Positions 1 to 9,688 of a stretch of 64,000 bases of DNA are shown here, piece by piece. Location: NCBI RefSeq assembly GCF_000835495.1, contig NW_015622543.1, positions 5,878,619 to 5,942,618 on the forward strand. Direction: 5' to 3'. The number at the start of each line of letters is the position of its first letter. The first letter of the stretch is position 1. The translations under genes and the position numbers were made by a program. The stretch comes from Cladophialophora immunda. Lineage: Eukaryota > Ascomycota > Eurotiomycetes > Chaetothyriales > Herpotrichiellaceae. Below the pieces are notes generated by a model that saw only the letters and a program-made list of their open reading frames with translations, did no database searches and was not told where the DNA came from.

Positions 1-481
1 AGAACAGCGGAGAGCCGAGCTTGAAAGACATGTGCAGGAGGTTAACGCTCTGCTGAGACCGCCGTCTGATCAAGACGAGGGAGACAACGACGAGGGCGAA
101 GAGAACCCGGAAGAGGAATGGAGTGGTATTTCAGACTCGGAGCCCCATCCGCTCCATCATGAGACGGAATATATCGACGAAGAAAAGTACACCACAGTGA
201 CGGTTGAGGCAATGGATGTTTCCAGAGAAGGATTGTCCAGGACGGAGCAGGACCGGAATCAGCATATCCAGCAAAACAGTGGGGAGAACCCAGAAGGGTC
301 AGGAAAGGATCCAGCCGAGGGGCACAAAAGTCAACGGGCAAAAGGTCAACCAAAGGACATAAAGAAGCGAAAAAAGAGGAATTTCCGATACGAGAGCAAA
401 GCGGAAAGGAAAGAGGCACGCACAAAAGAGAAGGCCAAGAATCGGAAACAGGCTCGAGAACGCAGGGGTGATCGACGATAA
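1..481 (+). CDS. RRP17: RRP17/NOL12-like ribosome biogenesis protein, C-terminal part (5' cut by window edge)
   Basis: The reading frame is open from base 2 and stops with TAA at 479-481, so the start lies outside the window. About 159 residues are visible. They begin with a charged helical stretch (EQRRAELERHVQEVN), continue through an acidic linker, and end in a very basic tail rich in Lys/Arg (KKRKKRNFRYESKAERKEAR, then KNRKQARERRGDRR). The acidic linker followed by 'FRYESKAERK' and a basic end is the pattern of the Rrp17/NOL12 family, nucleolar 5'-3' exonuclease-like factors needed for 5.8S/25S rRNA 5'-end processing of pre-60S particles. The basic tail probably holds nucleolar localisation and RNA-binding signals (inference). 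Its 3' end converges on the tropomyosin gene about 155 bp away. The assignment rests on the C-terminal half only. Confidence 0.7.
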   Translation, partial: EQRRAELERHVQEVNALLRPPSDQDEGDNDEGEENPEEEWSGISDSEPHPLHHETEYIDEEKYTTVTVEAMDVSREGLSRTEQDRNQHIQQNSGENPEGSGKDPAEGHKSQRAKGQPKDIKKRKKRNFRYESKAERKEARTKEKAKNRKQARERRGDRR

Positions 482-637
482 TGCTATTCTGGGTTCTCAT
501 TCAAGACTGTCAACGCTCGCCTTCGGGTGTGCCCTTTATCAAATGCCCATGGTATCGTAGGTATGGTCGTGGTCTATGCATTGTGCTCGACCGTGCACTT
601 GCCAAACACAATGGCAACACCAGGTATCTCGCTCACT

Positions 638-1442
638 TTAGATGTTGCCCATGCTTTGCTCCAGCTCCTGCAATTCCTTCTGTAGATCCGCGTACTTCTT
701 GGCCATCTCCTCGTACTTGTTCTCCCACTCGTCGCGTGCTTGCTCCAACGCTTGGACTTTGCGCTCGAAGTGGCCAGCTTTGACATCGGTTTGCCGGAGT
801 CTGGGATGGGATTGTTAGTGGGAGTCATTTGTCGATCATGGTCATGCATACTTATCGTTGGTCTCCCTCAATGTCTTGTCAGCCTGCTCAGCTTCCTCCT
901 CGAGAACTTGGAGTTTTCGCTGAAGAGACTCAGTCTCGCTGCTATGTTGTGCCGACTCGCCGGCAAGCGCCTTCGCTTCCTTGATGCCTTGCTCGAGTTT
1001 CTCAACTTCAGCCTCGAGGAGTTGGTTGCGGTGGTTGAGGGAAGTGATCTCTTGTTCTTTTTGGAGGTTGTCTTGTTCGAGAGTCTTGACTTTCTGCTTG
1101 AGCTCTTCTGCTTTGGCCGCGTTCTCGTCCGCCTCAATGCGGAGAGAGTTCATTTTCTGTTGGAAATTAGCGAATACGGTCGCCATGATGGGTGGATCGA
1201 AGATGGTGATGGACGGGTGAGGAGGATGCGGGATTTGTTAAATCTTGGAGGAACGAGGGATGAAGGTTGGGTCGGGTTGTTTTGAACACGACTGCAGTAG
1301 CCAAGTAGAAGTGTGAAGTGATTGACTGTGTTATGGCAGAAGGCAGCCCCAAGTGAATTGCGTGGTGCCTGGCAGGAGCACGAGGGGGGAGGTTGCAGGT
1401 GCCGCAGAGGTGATAGGGACATACCTCCTTAATCCGATCCAT
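638..1442 (-). CDS. TPM1: Tropomyosin (TPM1), 161 aa, three exons
   Basis: Coding exons are 1425-1442, 852-1156 and 638-800 on the minus strand. The 18-nt first exon encodes MDRIKE, followed by GTATGT; the other junctions are CAG/AAA, AA/GTATGC and CCCAG/ACT. The spliced frame gives 161 residues, the usual length of fungal tropomyosin. The whole chain is a heptad-repeat coiled coil (KMNSLRIEADENAAKAEEL onward, with Leu/Ala at core positions) and ends in MGNI. Tropomyosin forms a parallel dimer that polymerises head to tail along actin cables, stabilising them and recruiting myosin and formins for polarised growth. The N-terminal MDRIKEK start is strongly conserved in fungi and decides the otherwise invisible first exon. 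A divergent promoter of about 480 bp is shared with the securin-like gene. Confidence 0.95.
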
Positions 1443-1925
1443 GGTGAATGTTTTCAAAGGCTGGGGCTTCTTGAATTTAGGGTCTGGCAGAAAGGTAGAT
1501 AGTAGAGTGTAGATGTGTGTTGACTTGGGTTATAGATAAATGATACTTGTTCGTAGGGAAAGGCTCAACTGGCGGTCACTGATGCATTCGCTAAGAGTCA
1601 GCTGCGGGATAGAGGGGGAAGTCATTGATGTTCAAGCCAATGACATGCGGCTTCTAGGGGTGAGGCTGCGTGGGCGTCAGGCTTCGCCGTTTGCGCCTTA
1701 GGCCGGTTTCAGGCTCTAACGGTTCGACTGAAGACCGCCTGGGACCGCCAGGAGCCTCCCGGAAGACGTTGCTGGGGGCAACAGCGTCAACAATTCGGCC
1801 CCTTCAATCCGCGTGTCTGGCACATGAATCAATCTCCAACACCATCCTGCCACCACCTACCTGTACTTTATTTCCACCGCAGACGATAAGTACGACTATC
1901 AGCACCAATCGACAATATAGCGGCC
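1443..1925. promoter_or_regulatory. Divergent intergenic promoter, TPM1 / securin-like gene
   Basis: 483 bp between two divergent start codons. It must hold both promoters and 5' leaders. I see no coding potential: the one ORF (1670-1925) runs into the downstream start without family features. No clear TATA box stands out. Confidence 0.5.
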
Positions 1926-3218
1926 ATGGCTAGCATCCTAGCCGCACGAGATCAAGAAAACCTCATCCATGCGCAGCAGACTACGGCCGCTGGGAAGCCG
2001 TTGAACCAAAGCACGCGGATCCTACATCCAAAGACACCAGGAAATCTGAAGACTCCTTTTCGACTGGCGAAGAACGACGAAAATCTACTCCCCCATCTCA
2101 ATGGACCGAAGGCTCTGGATAAGGATGGACCAAGCAAGTTAGACAAGACCACATTCGTTACACCTCTGATTCCACGCAATCGAGCGCCCCTTGGAATCAA
2201 GACAACCAACGCGAAAGCTCAAGCTTTTCAGACACCTGCTCCCGCTCCTTTGACGACAAAGCGGCTTGGAACTGGGCAGAAGCATTCCGCAGCTCGTCGC
2301 TCAGGCAGGTCTAAGATCGCAGTCGCTCCTTCTGAACCAGTCGACAGTGACTTGGTGAAAAGACCCACGCAAGACCAAGAGCCAGATTTCGGATACGCAC
2401 CACCGCCACCAGTAGAGCTACCGGATCCTCCAATTGAGTTCGAAGAAGATGTACTACTTACTGAGGAGCTTCGAGCCGGCTACGGAGTGGTATACGCGTA
2501 TGATTCTCCCAACAATGAGAACGGAGTGTCTATGCGTCTTAAAAAGGAAGAAGAAGAGTGGAAGAGATTCGATGCGGACCGTATGAACAAAAGCCTCAAG
2601 GACATGTCCGAACCAGTCTTTCTTGCACCCAGCGAACTAGATGCACGTGTCGACGGCATGATTGCAGCAGGACCAAAGAAGAAGCGACCAGAGCTCTCCA
2701 GGGTAGACACCATGCAAGCGAAGTCTGCTGCTGCTGCGCTCTCTGGCTCACGGCCGAACTTGCCTGCTGCTACGAGGAAAACTACTCAGACGTCAGAGCA
2801 GAAGAAGAAAGCAGTTCTTCCCATCACGAAAGGCAGGCCACCGACCCTACCCCACCACTTGTCATCATCTCGCACCACTCATACTGCCGTGTCTAAAAAT
2901 ACAATTGGATTTCCCAAAGCAAAGAAGGCCCCCTCCATCATTCCGAGGAGCGCTGAGACCGAGAGAAGCGGAATCGCCTCGAAGCCCATCAAAATCTCGC
3001 AAGTATCAATCCATCCACGCGATTTCCGCGATTTATACGGCTCACCCCCCGAGGAAAGCGATATGTGGTTCAGACTCAAGCAGTACGAGTTGCTGGAGCA
3101 AGATATGGCTCAGGATGAGGGCGATGATCTCACTAATGACCTCTTCGAAACCGACTTCTTTCCCTTTGGAAACGCAAAGCTCGACAATGAAGACTTCCAA
3201 CTACCCATACCTGAGTGA
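1926..3218 (+). CDS. Securin-like anaphase inhibitor, 430 aa, intronless
   Basis: Single exon, ATG at 1926, TGA at 3216-3218. The protein is low-complexity and Pro/Lys/Ser-rich with no globular domain in its first 350 residues. An N-terminal 'ARDQENLIH' is KEN-box-like, and near residue 85 'RNRAPLGIKTTN' is a destruction-box-like RxxL. The C-terminal part is acidic and contains DFRDLYGSPPEESDMWFRL and then FFPF followed after a short spacer by DFQLP. The FFPF...F-x-LP arrangement matches the separase-binding end of animal securins, and the degrons sit at the N-terminus as in that family. Expected role (family knowledge): hold separase inactive until APC/C ubiquitinates the N-terminus. Length is longer than yeast Pds1 or Cut2. 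Alternative: an unrelated intrinsically disordered cell-cycle protein. The match is motif-level, so confidence is moderate. Confidence 0.6.
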   Translation: MASILAARDQENLIHAQQTTAAGKPLNQSTRILHPKTPGNLKTPFRLAKNDENLLPHLNGPKALDKDGPSKLDKTTFVTPLIPRNRAPLGIKTTNAKAQAFQTPAPAPLTTKRLGTGQKHSAARRSGRSKIAVAPSEPVDSDLVKRPTQDQEPDFGYAPPPPVELPDPPIEFEEDVLLTEELRAGYGVVYAYDSPNNENGVSMRLKKEEEEWKRFDADRMNKSLKDMSEPVFLAPSELDARVDGMIAAGPKKKRPELSRVDTMQAKSAAAALSGSRPNLPAATRKTTQTSEQKKKAVLPITKGRPPTLPHHLSSSRTTHTAVSKNTIGFPKAKKAPSIIPRSAETERSGIASKPIKISQVSIHPRDFRDLYGSPPEESDMWFRLKQYELLEQDMAQDEGDDLTNDLFETDFFPFGNAKLDNEDFQLPIPE

Positions 3219-3589
3219 ACACGATGCTCCACCGGTCCTTGTCACGGGCACAGGGTATACTACTTTGCTGGGGTCTTTTACGACACTCGATGATTCATGA
3301 TATTGATACCCTTTGATAGATATTGCCAAAAAGAAAATGGAGTGGTCAGCGCACGGACATCTGATTATGGACGTCGGCCACGCATGAGCGAAGAACCCGA
3401 TTGGCACTGTGTATGGTGGTTGGTCTGTACAGAGAGTGCTTTTGAAACTATTTAATCTTGGAGACGGGCTTTTGTTGCTTGGGCAAACGTAGTTCTACTG
3501 TACCTCGCTCCACAATCTGCCCGGGTGTCTCTCTTCCATTGACTTTTGTCGTTGACATCCAGCACAGATATGGCCATCATCTAGCGGCC
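3219..3589. other. Convergent 3' flanks, no gene seen
   Basis: 371 bp between the securin-like stop and the aminotransferase stop, both genes reading inward. Short ORFs here have no recognisable features; most likely two 3' UTRs. Confidence 0.5.
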
Positions 3590-4831
3590 TCACGGCAACT
3601 CATCCACACCGCCGTGGACGCCGCCATTCGTCGCCGCCTTCAGGAACTCCTTGGGCGGCTCCGTGACTTTCATATTCCATCCGAACTGATCCTTGACCTT
3701 GCCCATTTGGATACCCTTTAACGTGCTCAATAGCTGTGCACAGACTGGGCCAGGATCTAGTTTCTCATTGACCGGATATTCGAATTTGTCACCCTTGGAT
3801 TTCATGGTGATGCTCTTGATGGGCACCAGACTCGCTGCGGTGCCGGCAGCCATGATTTCCGTGAATTGAGGAAGCTCGCTATAGTCAATCCGGCGTTTCT
3901 CCACGCTGTAGCCGAACAAGTCTTTGGCGATCTGGCAGGCCGATTCCGATGTCACGGACTTGATGACATTTTTTGAGTCGGGCACCACAATCGTCGTCTT
4001 GTCCCCGTCTTTCCGTACGCCCAAGAAACCCGAGGTGGAGAACTCGTCGATCTCGCTCCGTGTCTTGCTGTCCAAGTGCAGAGTGATACCGAACCCTTGA
4101 TTCCGTGCCTTTTCGCTATGCCGCAACACGGGGGCGTAGTTGCCTCCCACCTTAGCACTGCCAGTGCCCTCAGGTGCCGCTCGGTCGAAATCTTCCAAGA
4201 TCAGTGCATCGACGGCATGCACGCCGTGATATACTCCCGTGGGCATCACAAACACCACGAAGGTATACTCATCCGGGGGATTGAGTCCCAGCTGCGCGCT
4301 GGAGCCGAACAACAACGGGCGGATATACATCGCCGCGCCGGTCTCGTGAGGGGGCACAAATTCAGCGTTCAGACCCACGGCCAGATTCACGCACTCCACG
4401 AAATGTTCCTCGGGCACAGGGGGGACAGAAATGAACTCGGCAGAGCGTTGCATGCGCAGAGCATTCTGATCGGGACGGAAGATAGCGATCGACCCATCGG
4501 GCTGTCGAAAGGCTTTCATGCCCTCATAGCACTGGACACCGTAGTTGAGACCGGGAGCCATGCCATGAATCGACAGATGAGGGGAGGTTACAAAACGTGG
4601 TTTGCTCCATTCTGGCTTGGATGAGGAATAGCGGAAGGTGGACTCAATGTGTCCGTTGACCTCGCGGACTTTGAAGCCGACATTGCTCCAGTCTGGCAGA
4701 CATCGTTAGCGGGGATCTCAGCCATGCTCTGCGCCAAATTGCATTCGTTCAAGGCTGCGTGTCCAGAAGACGACAGAGTGCAAGAGCGGCCTACCAATTG
4801 TGCTTACAGGCGGCGGAGGAAAGGGAGCCAT
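3590..4831 (-). CDS. Branched-chain amino-acid aminotransferase, 379 aa, two exons
   Basis: Exon 1 is 4795-4831 (MAPFPPPPVSTI plus one base) and exon 2 is 3590-4692; donor G/GTAGGC, branch GCTAAC, acceptor CCAG/AC. The join restores the conserved DWSNVGFKVREVNGHIE start. It is a fold-type IV PLP enzyme that transaminates Leu, Ile and Val with 2-oxoglutarate. Visible landmarks are LNYGVQCYEGMKAFR, the PLP-binding lysine in GSAKVGGNY (about K193), GFLGVRK, and the PLP-phosphate loop in EIMAAGTAASLVPI. There is no mitochondrial presequence in front of MAPFPPPP, so this looks like the cytosolic-type paralogue common in moulds rather than the mitochondrial BAT1 type. An alternative donor at CCT/GTAAGC was rejected because it breaks the frame. 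It ends convergently with the securin-like gene. Confidence 0.93.
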
Positions 4832-5585
4832 TTCGTTGTGAAGTGTGACCGAGGAGGCTCTGAGTGTTCTTTTGTCCCTTCGAGGCTTCCCCAAGGGCAA
4901 ATAAAGTCAAGTAGAACTCACAATCCTCGTATTCGAGCCTGCAATATACTAGTAATGGGATGAGAATGGGCAGCGTTGGGATCGCAGAGTCACGAAGATG
5001 AGTCGACGCCGAGGCTCTGAGCTAAATATAAAAAAATCTTTTCCCACCCGGCAGGACCACCAGTAAGCAGATCTCCGTAGATCTTTCTGCCTCGTGGTGT
5101 GTGGTGTGGTGTGGCAATCCAAGAGCGTATCGTACTGTTCCAGGTCAATCAGGAGGGGCGCCGGTGAGACGACTGTTACACTCTTCCAGATTCTTTTTCC
5201 CACTCAGTGATTGCGGCGTGGGTGAGCGAGATCGGAGCACGTCTTATATCGAGGATTCTGCTGCTGCTTTAGACTGCGGAGACGAAGGTGACTGGACCCC
5301 GGATTTTCCGAGCTTCCCTTCTCGAAGGCGAACAAATCAGTGGTGACTACCGAGTATTTACAAAGGCTTCCAATCTGGTACAGCTAGATCTGAGACATCA
5401 TCACCTGAGTTCCTCCTGCGCCGACCCTTCTGCGGCCATCTAGCTTCAATCTCGGTTCAATACTTTGCACATCTGTCTTCATCCCATTTTATCTCGGCGT
5501 TGCTCTCTTCTCTCCTCCCTCGTATGCGTTGTCGTTGCGTTTTGAGCGAATTTCTATCCCACATTTCCCCCCGTCATCTTCCATC
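4832..5585. promoter_or_regulatory. Divergent promoter region, aminotransferase / ERV2-like gene
   Basis: 754 bp between divergent starts. It includes a TGTGG/TGTGT-type tract at about 5096-5114 and pyrimidine-rich runs just before the ERV2-like start. No protein-coding exon could be supported on either strand. Confidence 0.45.
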
Positions 5586-6248
5586 ATGCCTCGAGGCCCG
5601 CCCCCTGCTATGGTGTTGATCTCCGCCATTGCCCTCTTTATATGGTACATTGTCTGGACTCGCGATCACGAGCGACCCATGACGGCTCTCTCCCACGCCG
5701 ACCGCTTCCAACACACATTGCAACAGCAACAAGACCTAGCCGATATCCCCAATGTAACAGCCACCCCCGAGACGTTACACGGCGACCACGTTATGGGCAA
5801 GCTCGGCAATGAAACCCTCAAAGCAGAACTGGGCCGCGCAGCCTGGAAAGTCCTCCACACTACCATGGCACGATTCCCGGACAAGCCGACGCAAGACGAA
5901 AGTGATGCGCTCAAGAGCTACGTCTACCTCTTCGCCCGCCTGTACCCGTGCGGCGAATGTGCAGAGCATTTCCAGCAGATTCTCAAGAAGTATCCTCCAC
6001 AGACGTCTTCCCGGTCGAGTGCCGCAGCCTGGGCATGCTTCGTGCACAACGTGGTGAATGAAAGCAAGGGCAAACCGGTCTTTGACTGTGCCAACATTGG
6101 TGACTTCTATGACTGTGGTTGTGCAGATGATGAAAAAGAAGCACTGGCCAAGGCCGGAGCAAAGAGCGAGGCTATCGCCACCCAGGGACATAATGCGAAG
6201 CAGGAGCCCGTCGAGATCGAGGTCGAGGGTGAAACAAGAGGCGGTTGA
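5586..6248 (+). CDS. ERV2: ERV1/ALR-family FAD sulfhydryl oxidase, ER (Erv2) type, 220 aa
   Basis: Single exon, first ATG at 5586 (the frame is open upstream but has no earlier ATG). Residues about 9-24 form one N-terminal hydrophobic signal anchor (MVLISAIALFIWYIVW), as in Erv2 of the ER lumen. The Erv/ALR four-helix domain follows: W-KVLHTTMARFPDKP, SYVYLFARLYPCGECAEHF with the active-site CGEC at residues 122-125, the FAD-binding WACFVHNVVNESKGKP motif, and the DCANIGDFYDCGC cysteines of the C-terminal shuttle/structural pair. The enzyme makes disulfides with O2 as acceptor and passes them to protein disulfide isomerase. The tail after residue 185 is charged and low-complexity. The 3' end converges on the gene at 6361. 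Confidence 0.92.
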   Translation: MPRGPPPAMVLISAIALFIWYIVWTRDHERPMTALSHADRFQHTLQQQQDLADIPNVTATPETLHGDHVMGKLGNETLKAELGRAAWKVLHTTMARFPDKPTQDESDALKSYVYLFARLYPCGECAEHFQQILKKYPPQTSSRSSAAAWACFVHNVVNESKGKPVFDCANIGDFYDCGCADDEKEALAKAGAKSEAIATQGHNAKQEPVEIEVEGETRGG

Positions 6249-6360
6249 AAACAATGTTTTATACGTATGGCGGCCCAAGGCATGGACACCATATCTCCTG
6301 GGACGCTACCAAGTCAACGCAGATACCCAGCACTCTCATCCTGCATTCCCGTGATCAATG

Positions 6361-6909
6361 TCACAGTGACGACTCGCAGAGACTGTCACTGATCACTCCG
6401 TTGACGCGATGATCACGTCCTTCAATCCTCGTGGCTTCATATCCGCCGTACTGAGTCTCCCGAGCACAGCAGGGGCTTACTTTCTTCATCGTCAATCGAT
6501 GAAGGAGCCTTCTGCAAATGTTTGGGTCACTGATCTTGATCTTGGTCGGAGTCAATGGTGGTGCCAAGGGATCATCGTCGATTGAATGCCTGGTGGACGG
6601 CGAAGTTGGCGTCGGAGGTTCTGAGACCTGCTCCTTGCTGAAGGGGTCGATTGTGCGAAAACCCACGTCGATAAAGCATCTGCTGGGGACGTACCAAATG
6701 TCGTCAATACCCAGTTCTTGTTCTCCGCGGAGGTCCATGTGGATTGAGGCTACGCCACGGTCGCTGCACTTTTTGCACGGGTGTCTAAGGAAGACGTTGT
6801 AGTCTCGAACTTGACAGCCACGAACGCTGGGTAAGTTGCACATGGTGTCGCGAAAGCGATGTGTGGCGGGATGCGAGCAGAGGAATAGGTATCGTTTCGT
6901 GGTGCACAT
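6361..6909 (-). CDS. Small Cys/His protein, putative zinc-binding, 182 aa, function unknown
   Basis: I do not recognise a named family. The first ATG in the frame is at 6909 (MCTTKRYLFLCSH); the frame is open farther upstream only with non-ATG codons. The first 60 residues hold a Cys/His pattern, MC-x8-LCSH, CNLPSVRGC and HPCKKC, that looks like a small zinc-binding fold. A Pro/Ser/Thr-rich linker (EPPTPTSPSTRHSIDDDPLAPPLTPT) follows, then a short basic C-terminus with CC. The same N-terminal layout (MC, LC-G/S-H, CxxC) is seen in the protein at 55454-56038. A GTAAGC donor-like site near 6477 leaves open that the true C-terminus differs. It lies between ERV2-like and O-methyltransferase genes at the edge of the accessory pocket. 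Confidence 0.55.
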   Translation of the reverse strand: MCTTKRYLFLCSHPATHRFRDTMCNLPSVRGCQVRDYNVFLRHPCKKCSDRGVASIHMDLRGEQELGIDDIWYVPSRCFIDVGFRTIDPFSKEQVSEPPTPTSPSTRHSIDDDPLAPPLTPTKIKISDPNICRRLLHRLTMKKVSPCCARETQYGGYEATRIEGRDHRVNGVISDSLCESSL

Positions 6910-7789
6910 TGTTGCAGTTGAATTTCTCTCAACTATTTGTATGCGACTTCCTGCAAGCGTACTTGGCTTTCCCAGCACGATCGATGAGGTCTCAAATTGT
7001 GAGAGGAGCACCGTGGTGAACCACTGTCTCAGCGGCAGCTCCTTTAATCATTGATATGGGAGAGAGTGTTTCGTTTCGATCGGGTCTCATGCTCAAGTGA
7101 CGAAGAAAGAAACCACGGCGTGGATTCAAAATTAGCAGCGACACCGACAATGGCTTTGTCCGTTCTTTGTTGAATTCTCTGCTGTACTATACATATTGCG
7201 TGAGGATTTTGACGGGGCTGGCTCATCAAACCAAACATCAAACCGATGGAACAAACAAAGACAACACAGAACAAAGACTGTTGCCATCGGGGTTTGGTCC
7301 AGATGACATCTCATGTTTGCACCATGAGCTGTGGATGAAGGCTAAATCACTATTATGTTGCTGCTTGTTTATCCAACCTGAATCCATGGAATCATCCCTG
7401 CCTAGTATAATTCAATCTGCTACAACCCCGACATGGAGTTTCTAAAGTTCCCACTCGGACTGGGTGACTGATGTGTTGCCTTCTTTGCCACGTTGGATCT
7501 AACCGAGACAAGCTCAACGGCTTCAGCGTGGTACAGCACAAATGGCTTGCGCCTGGGCCTGGGTGGCTTTATCTTCGAACATAGGCCACCAGCACGGTTC
7601 CGTCCAGCCCGCGTCAGCTGAGGCTGAAGAATGTGGCCCTCCAACCGTTCATGCGGTGCTTTAGAGTTACGAACAGGCTGCTCAGCTAAGAGGGACCTTA
7701 AGCATGGGGAATAGAAAACCATCGCCACCCCTGGCCAGAAGACTCTTTGTCCCTCTTTCGCGATCGTCGTTGACAAAGGTCGAACGAAG
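6910..7789. promoter_or_regulatory. Divergent intergenic region before the O-methyltransferase
   Basis: 880 bp between divergent starts. Several short ORFs on both strands lack family features and overlap each other, so I regard the stretch as promoter and leader sequence only. Confidence 0.4.
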
Positions 7790-9082
7790 ATGGCAACACC
7801 GTCCCTCGTCGACATCGCTACCGAGATCCTGGAAGCAGCCAAAGCACTCCAGCACGGGCTCGATGAGAAATCCCTCTCTCAGCCGTCGTTTGAGGCCACG
7901 GGCCCAAGAGACTACCACGACGCCGCGGCGTATCCCGAGATCGTCAGGGCTCGAGCTCGACTCCTCGACGCAAGCCAGTCAATCTTCGCTCTTGCTCGCG
8001 GGCCGACCGAGACGCTTCGAGCGCTGGTCAGCACCGATCGAACAAATCTCGTGGTGCTAGGAGCGATCGATCAACTCAAGCTCGCTGAGGCAGTGCCCCT
8101 TGACGCGCCCATCGCCGTCGAGACGTTGGCATCAAAGCTTCAGCTCCATCGCGCGCCTTTGCAGCGGATCCTCTGGTATGCCTATAGCTTGCACATGTTC
8201 TACGAACCGAAGCCCGGATACGTTGCCCACACAGCGCTGTCTGCCGCCATCCCGTCCTTCTCGCCATACATCCAACTTACGCTCTCCCTCCCTGTGATGT
8301 TAGGTGGTATGAAAGTGGGGGACAGTCTTCGAGTTGATTCAGGCGAGAGCGAAGCCAGCAGGCCCGAAATCCCTGTTCACTTGGCTTTCCCACAGCACAA
8401 GGACTATTGGCACACAATTCAACAGGAGCCAGACGGGATGGCCAAGTTCAGCGCCGCAATGAGGGTTGTCGGGCAGGCCATCGTGGGTCCCAAGTACACA
8501 CAGTACACGCAAGGCTTTGACTGGGCGGGCCTGGGCGAGGCGGTGGTCGTGGACATGGGCGGCGGCAACGGCCACATCAGTGTTCCCATTGCGCGGGCGC
8601 ATCCGAATCTCGAAATAATCGTTCAGGACCTCGAGACCAACGCGGAGCCAGCTAAAGCGGCAATACCAGACGAGCTTCGAGGCCGGGTGACGTTCCAAGC
8701 CCAAGATTTCTTCCAGCCCCAGCCGGCGGGATTGGTCCGGTCGCCGCCGACGGTGTACCTCCTCAGCAGAGTCCTGCACGACTGGCCAGACGGCGACTGC
8801 GTGAGGATCCTCCAGAACTTGGTCCCGGTCATGGCCAAGGGGAAGACGAAACTGTTCGTTGTCGACCGGGTCCTGCCCGACAAACCCGGTGAGATCCCGG
8901 TGCACCAGGAGGCCCTGATGCGGAGCTTGGATCTCCTCATGTACAATCTCGTGGGCGGCAAGGAACGGAGCTTGCAGGAATGGAAGGCCTTGTTCAAGGA
9001 GGCCGATGCGAGATTGAAGATTGCGAGGGTGGAGATCCCGCTCAACTCGGATCTGGGGATGTTGGAGGTCGAGCTGGAATAA
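7790..9082 (+). CDS. SAM-dependent O-methyltransferase (fungal secondary-metabolism type), 430 aa
   Basis: Single exon, ATG at 7790, TAA at 9080-9082. The architecture is that of plant/fungal class II O-methyltransferases: an N-terminal winged-helix dimerisation part (about residues 75-150, 'LVVLGAIDQLKLAEAVPLD', 'SKLQLHRAPLQRILWYA'), then a Rossmann domain with the SAM-binding loop VVDMGGGNGH at about 253-262, an acidic IVQDLE strand end, the catalytic histidine in SRVLHDWPD (H330) and the GGKERS loop at about 389-394. Length matches sterigmatocystin/aflatoxin-type OMTs (about 420). It would methylate a phenolic hydroxyl of a small molecule; substrate unknown. It converges on an aldo-keto reductase of a type also used in polyketide pathways, but no polyketide synthase lies in this window. 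Confidence 0.9.
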   Translation: MATPSLVDIATEILEAAKALQHGLDEKSLSQPSFEATGPRDYHDAAAYPEIVRARARLLDASQSIFALARGPTETLRALVSTDRTNLVVLGAIDQLKLAEAVPLDAPIAVETLASKLQLHRAPLQRILWYAYSLHMFYEPKPGYVAHTALSAAIPSFSPYIQLTLSLPVMLGGMKVGDSLRVDSGESEASRPEIPVHLAFPQHKDYWHTIQQEPDGMAKFSAAMRVVGQAIVGPKYTQYTQGFDWAGLGEAVVVDMGGGNGHISVPIARAHPNLEIIVQDLETNAEPAKAAIPDELRGRVTFQAQDFFQPQPAGLVRSPPTVYLLSRVLHDWPDGDCVRILQNLVPVMAKGKTKLFVVDRVLPDKPGEIPVHQEALMRSLDLLMYNLVGGKERSLQEWKALFKEADARLKIARVEIPLNSDLGMLEVELE

Positions 9083-9688
9083 AGGACTGCAAAGGGGTCT
9101 CCTCGGTCGGAGCTGCGTTATCAAGAACGCCGTAGGTGTGAAGGGGCCTGTAGAGGAGATTGGTGGTATTACTCACCACTTGCCGGTATTACGGACGTGT
9201 GTTCAGAAGGAAAACGCTACTAGGCTTGTGGACTCTCCTTTTCGTTGAGCTTTCATCCTCCTACCTCCTCGATAAAATGCGACCAGAGCCCAGTTTTTGC
9301 TGTTGATGAACTCCAGTCCATGGCCGGGGCGCATTGTGGTCTCCAATAGCCCGTACCAGAACTATACTCTGCGTCCTGAGTGGAGGAGCGGCGGTATAAG
9401 TCCATCAACTGAACAGAGGATCTAGTAGAGTGCAGGGGGACATGGCGAGAGCAAGGAAAAGGAATGTACAGACTCTTCGATGCGTTGTCAAATTGCTATA
9501 GGTTCTAACTCTCCCTTCCTTGAGACTTTCTCGAAGAGGCTTGCCCTTCCTACCCCGTGATTGAGATCGGAATCACCATTCTCCTCCTCGTCCCCCCTCC
9601 AGTTTCGTCATCTTTGTCCGTCTCTTCTACCCAGAATACCCTCCGCTTCCATTCACGGCATCTTCTTCCGCCCCGTGCCTCTCCCTCC
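9083..9688. other. Convergent 3' flanks of O-methyltransferase and aldo-keto reductase
   Basis: 606 bp with no supported gene. The stretch just beyond the reductase stop (9550-9690) is pyrimidine-rich on the plus strand and gives only antisense artefact ORFs. Confidence 0.4.

Noticed and set aside
740..1285. 181-codon Leu-rich plus-strand ORF
   Set aside because: Exact antisense shadow of the tropomyosin coiled coil; its Leu runs mirror the heptads.
4807..4810. CCT/GTAAGC as donor of the aminotransferase intron
   Set aside because: A strong-looking donor, but it leaves the next exon out of phase; the weaker GTAGGC donor 13 nt on restores VSTIDWSNVGF.
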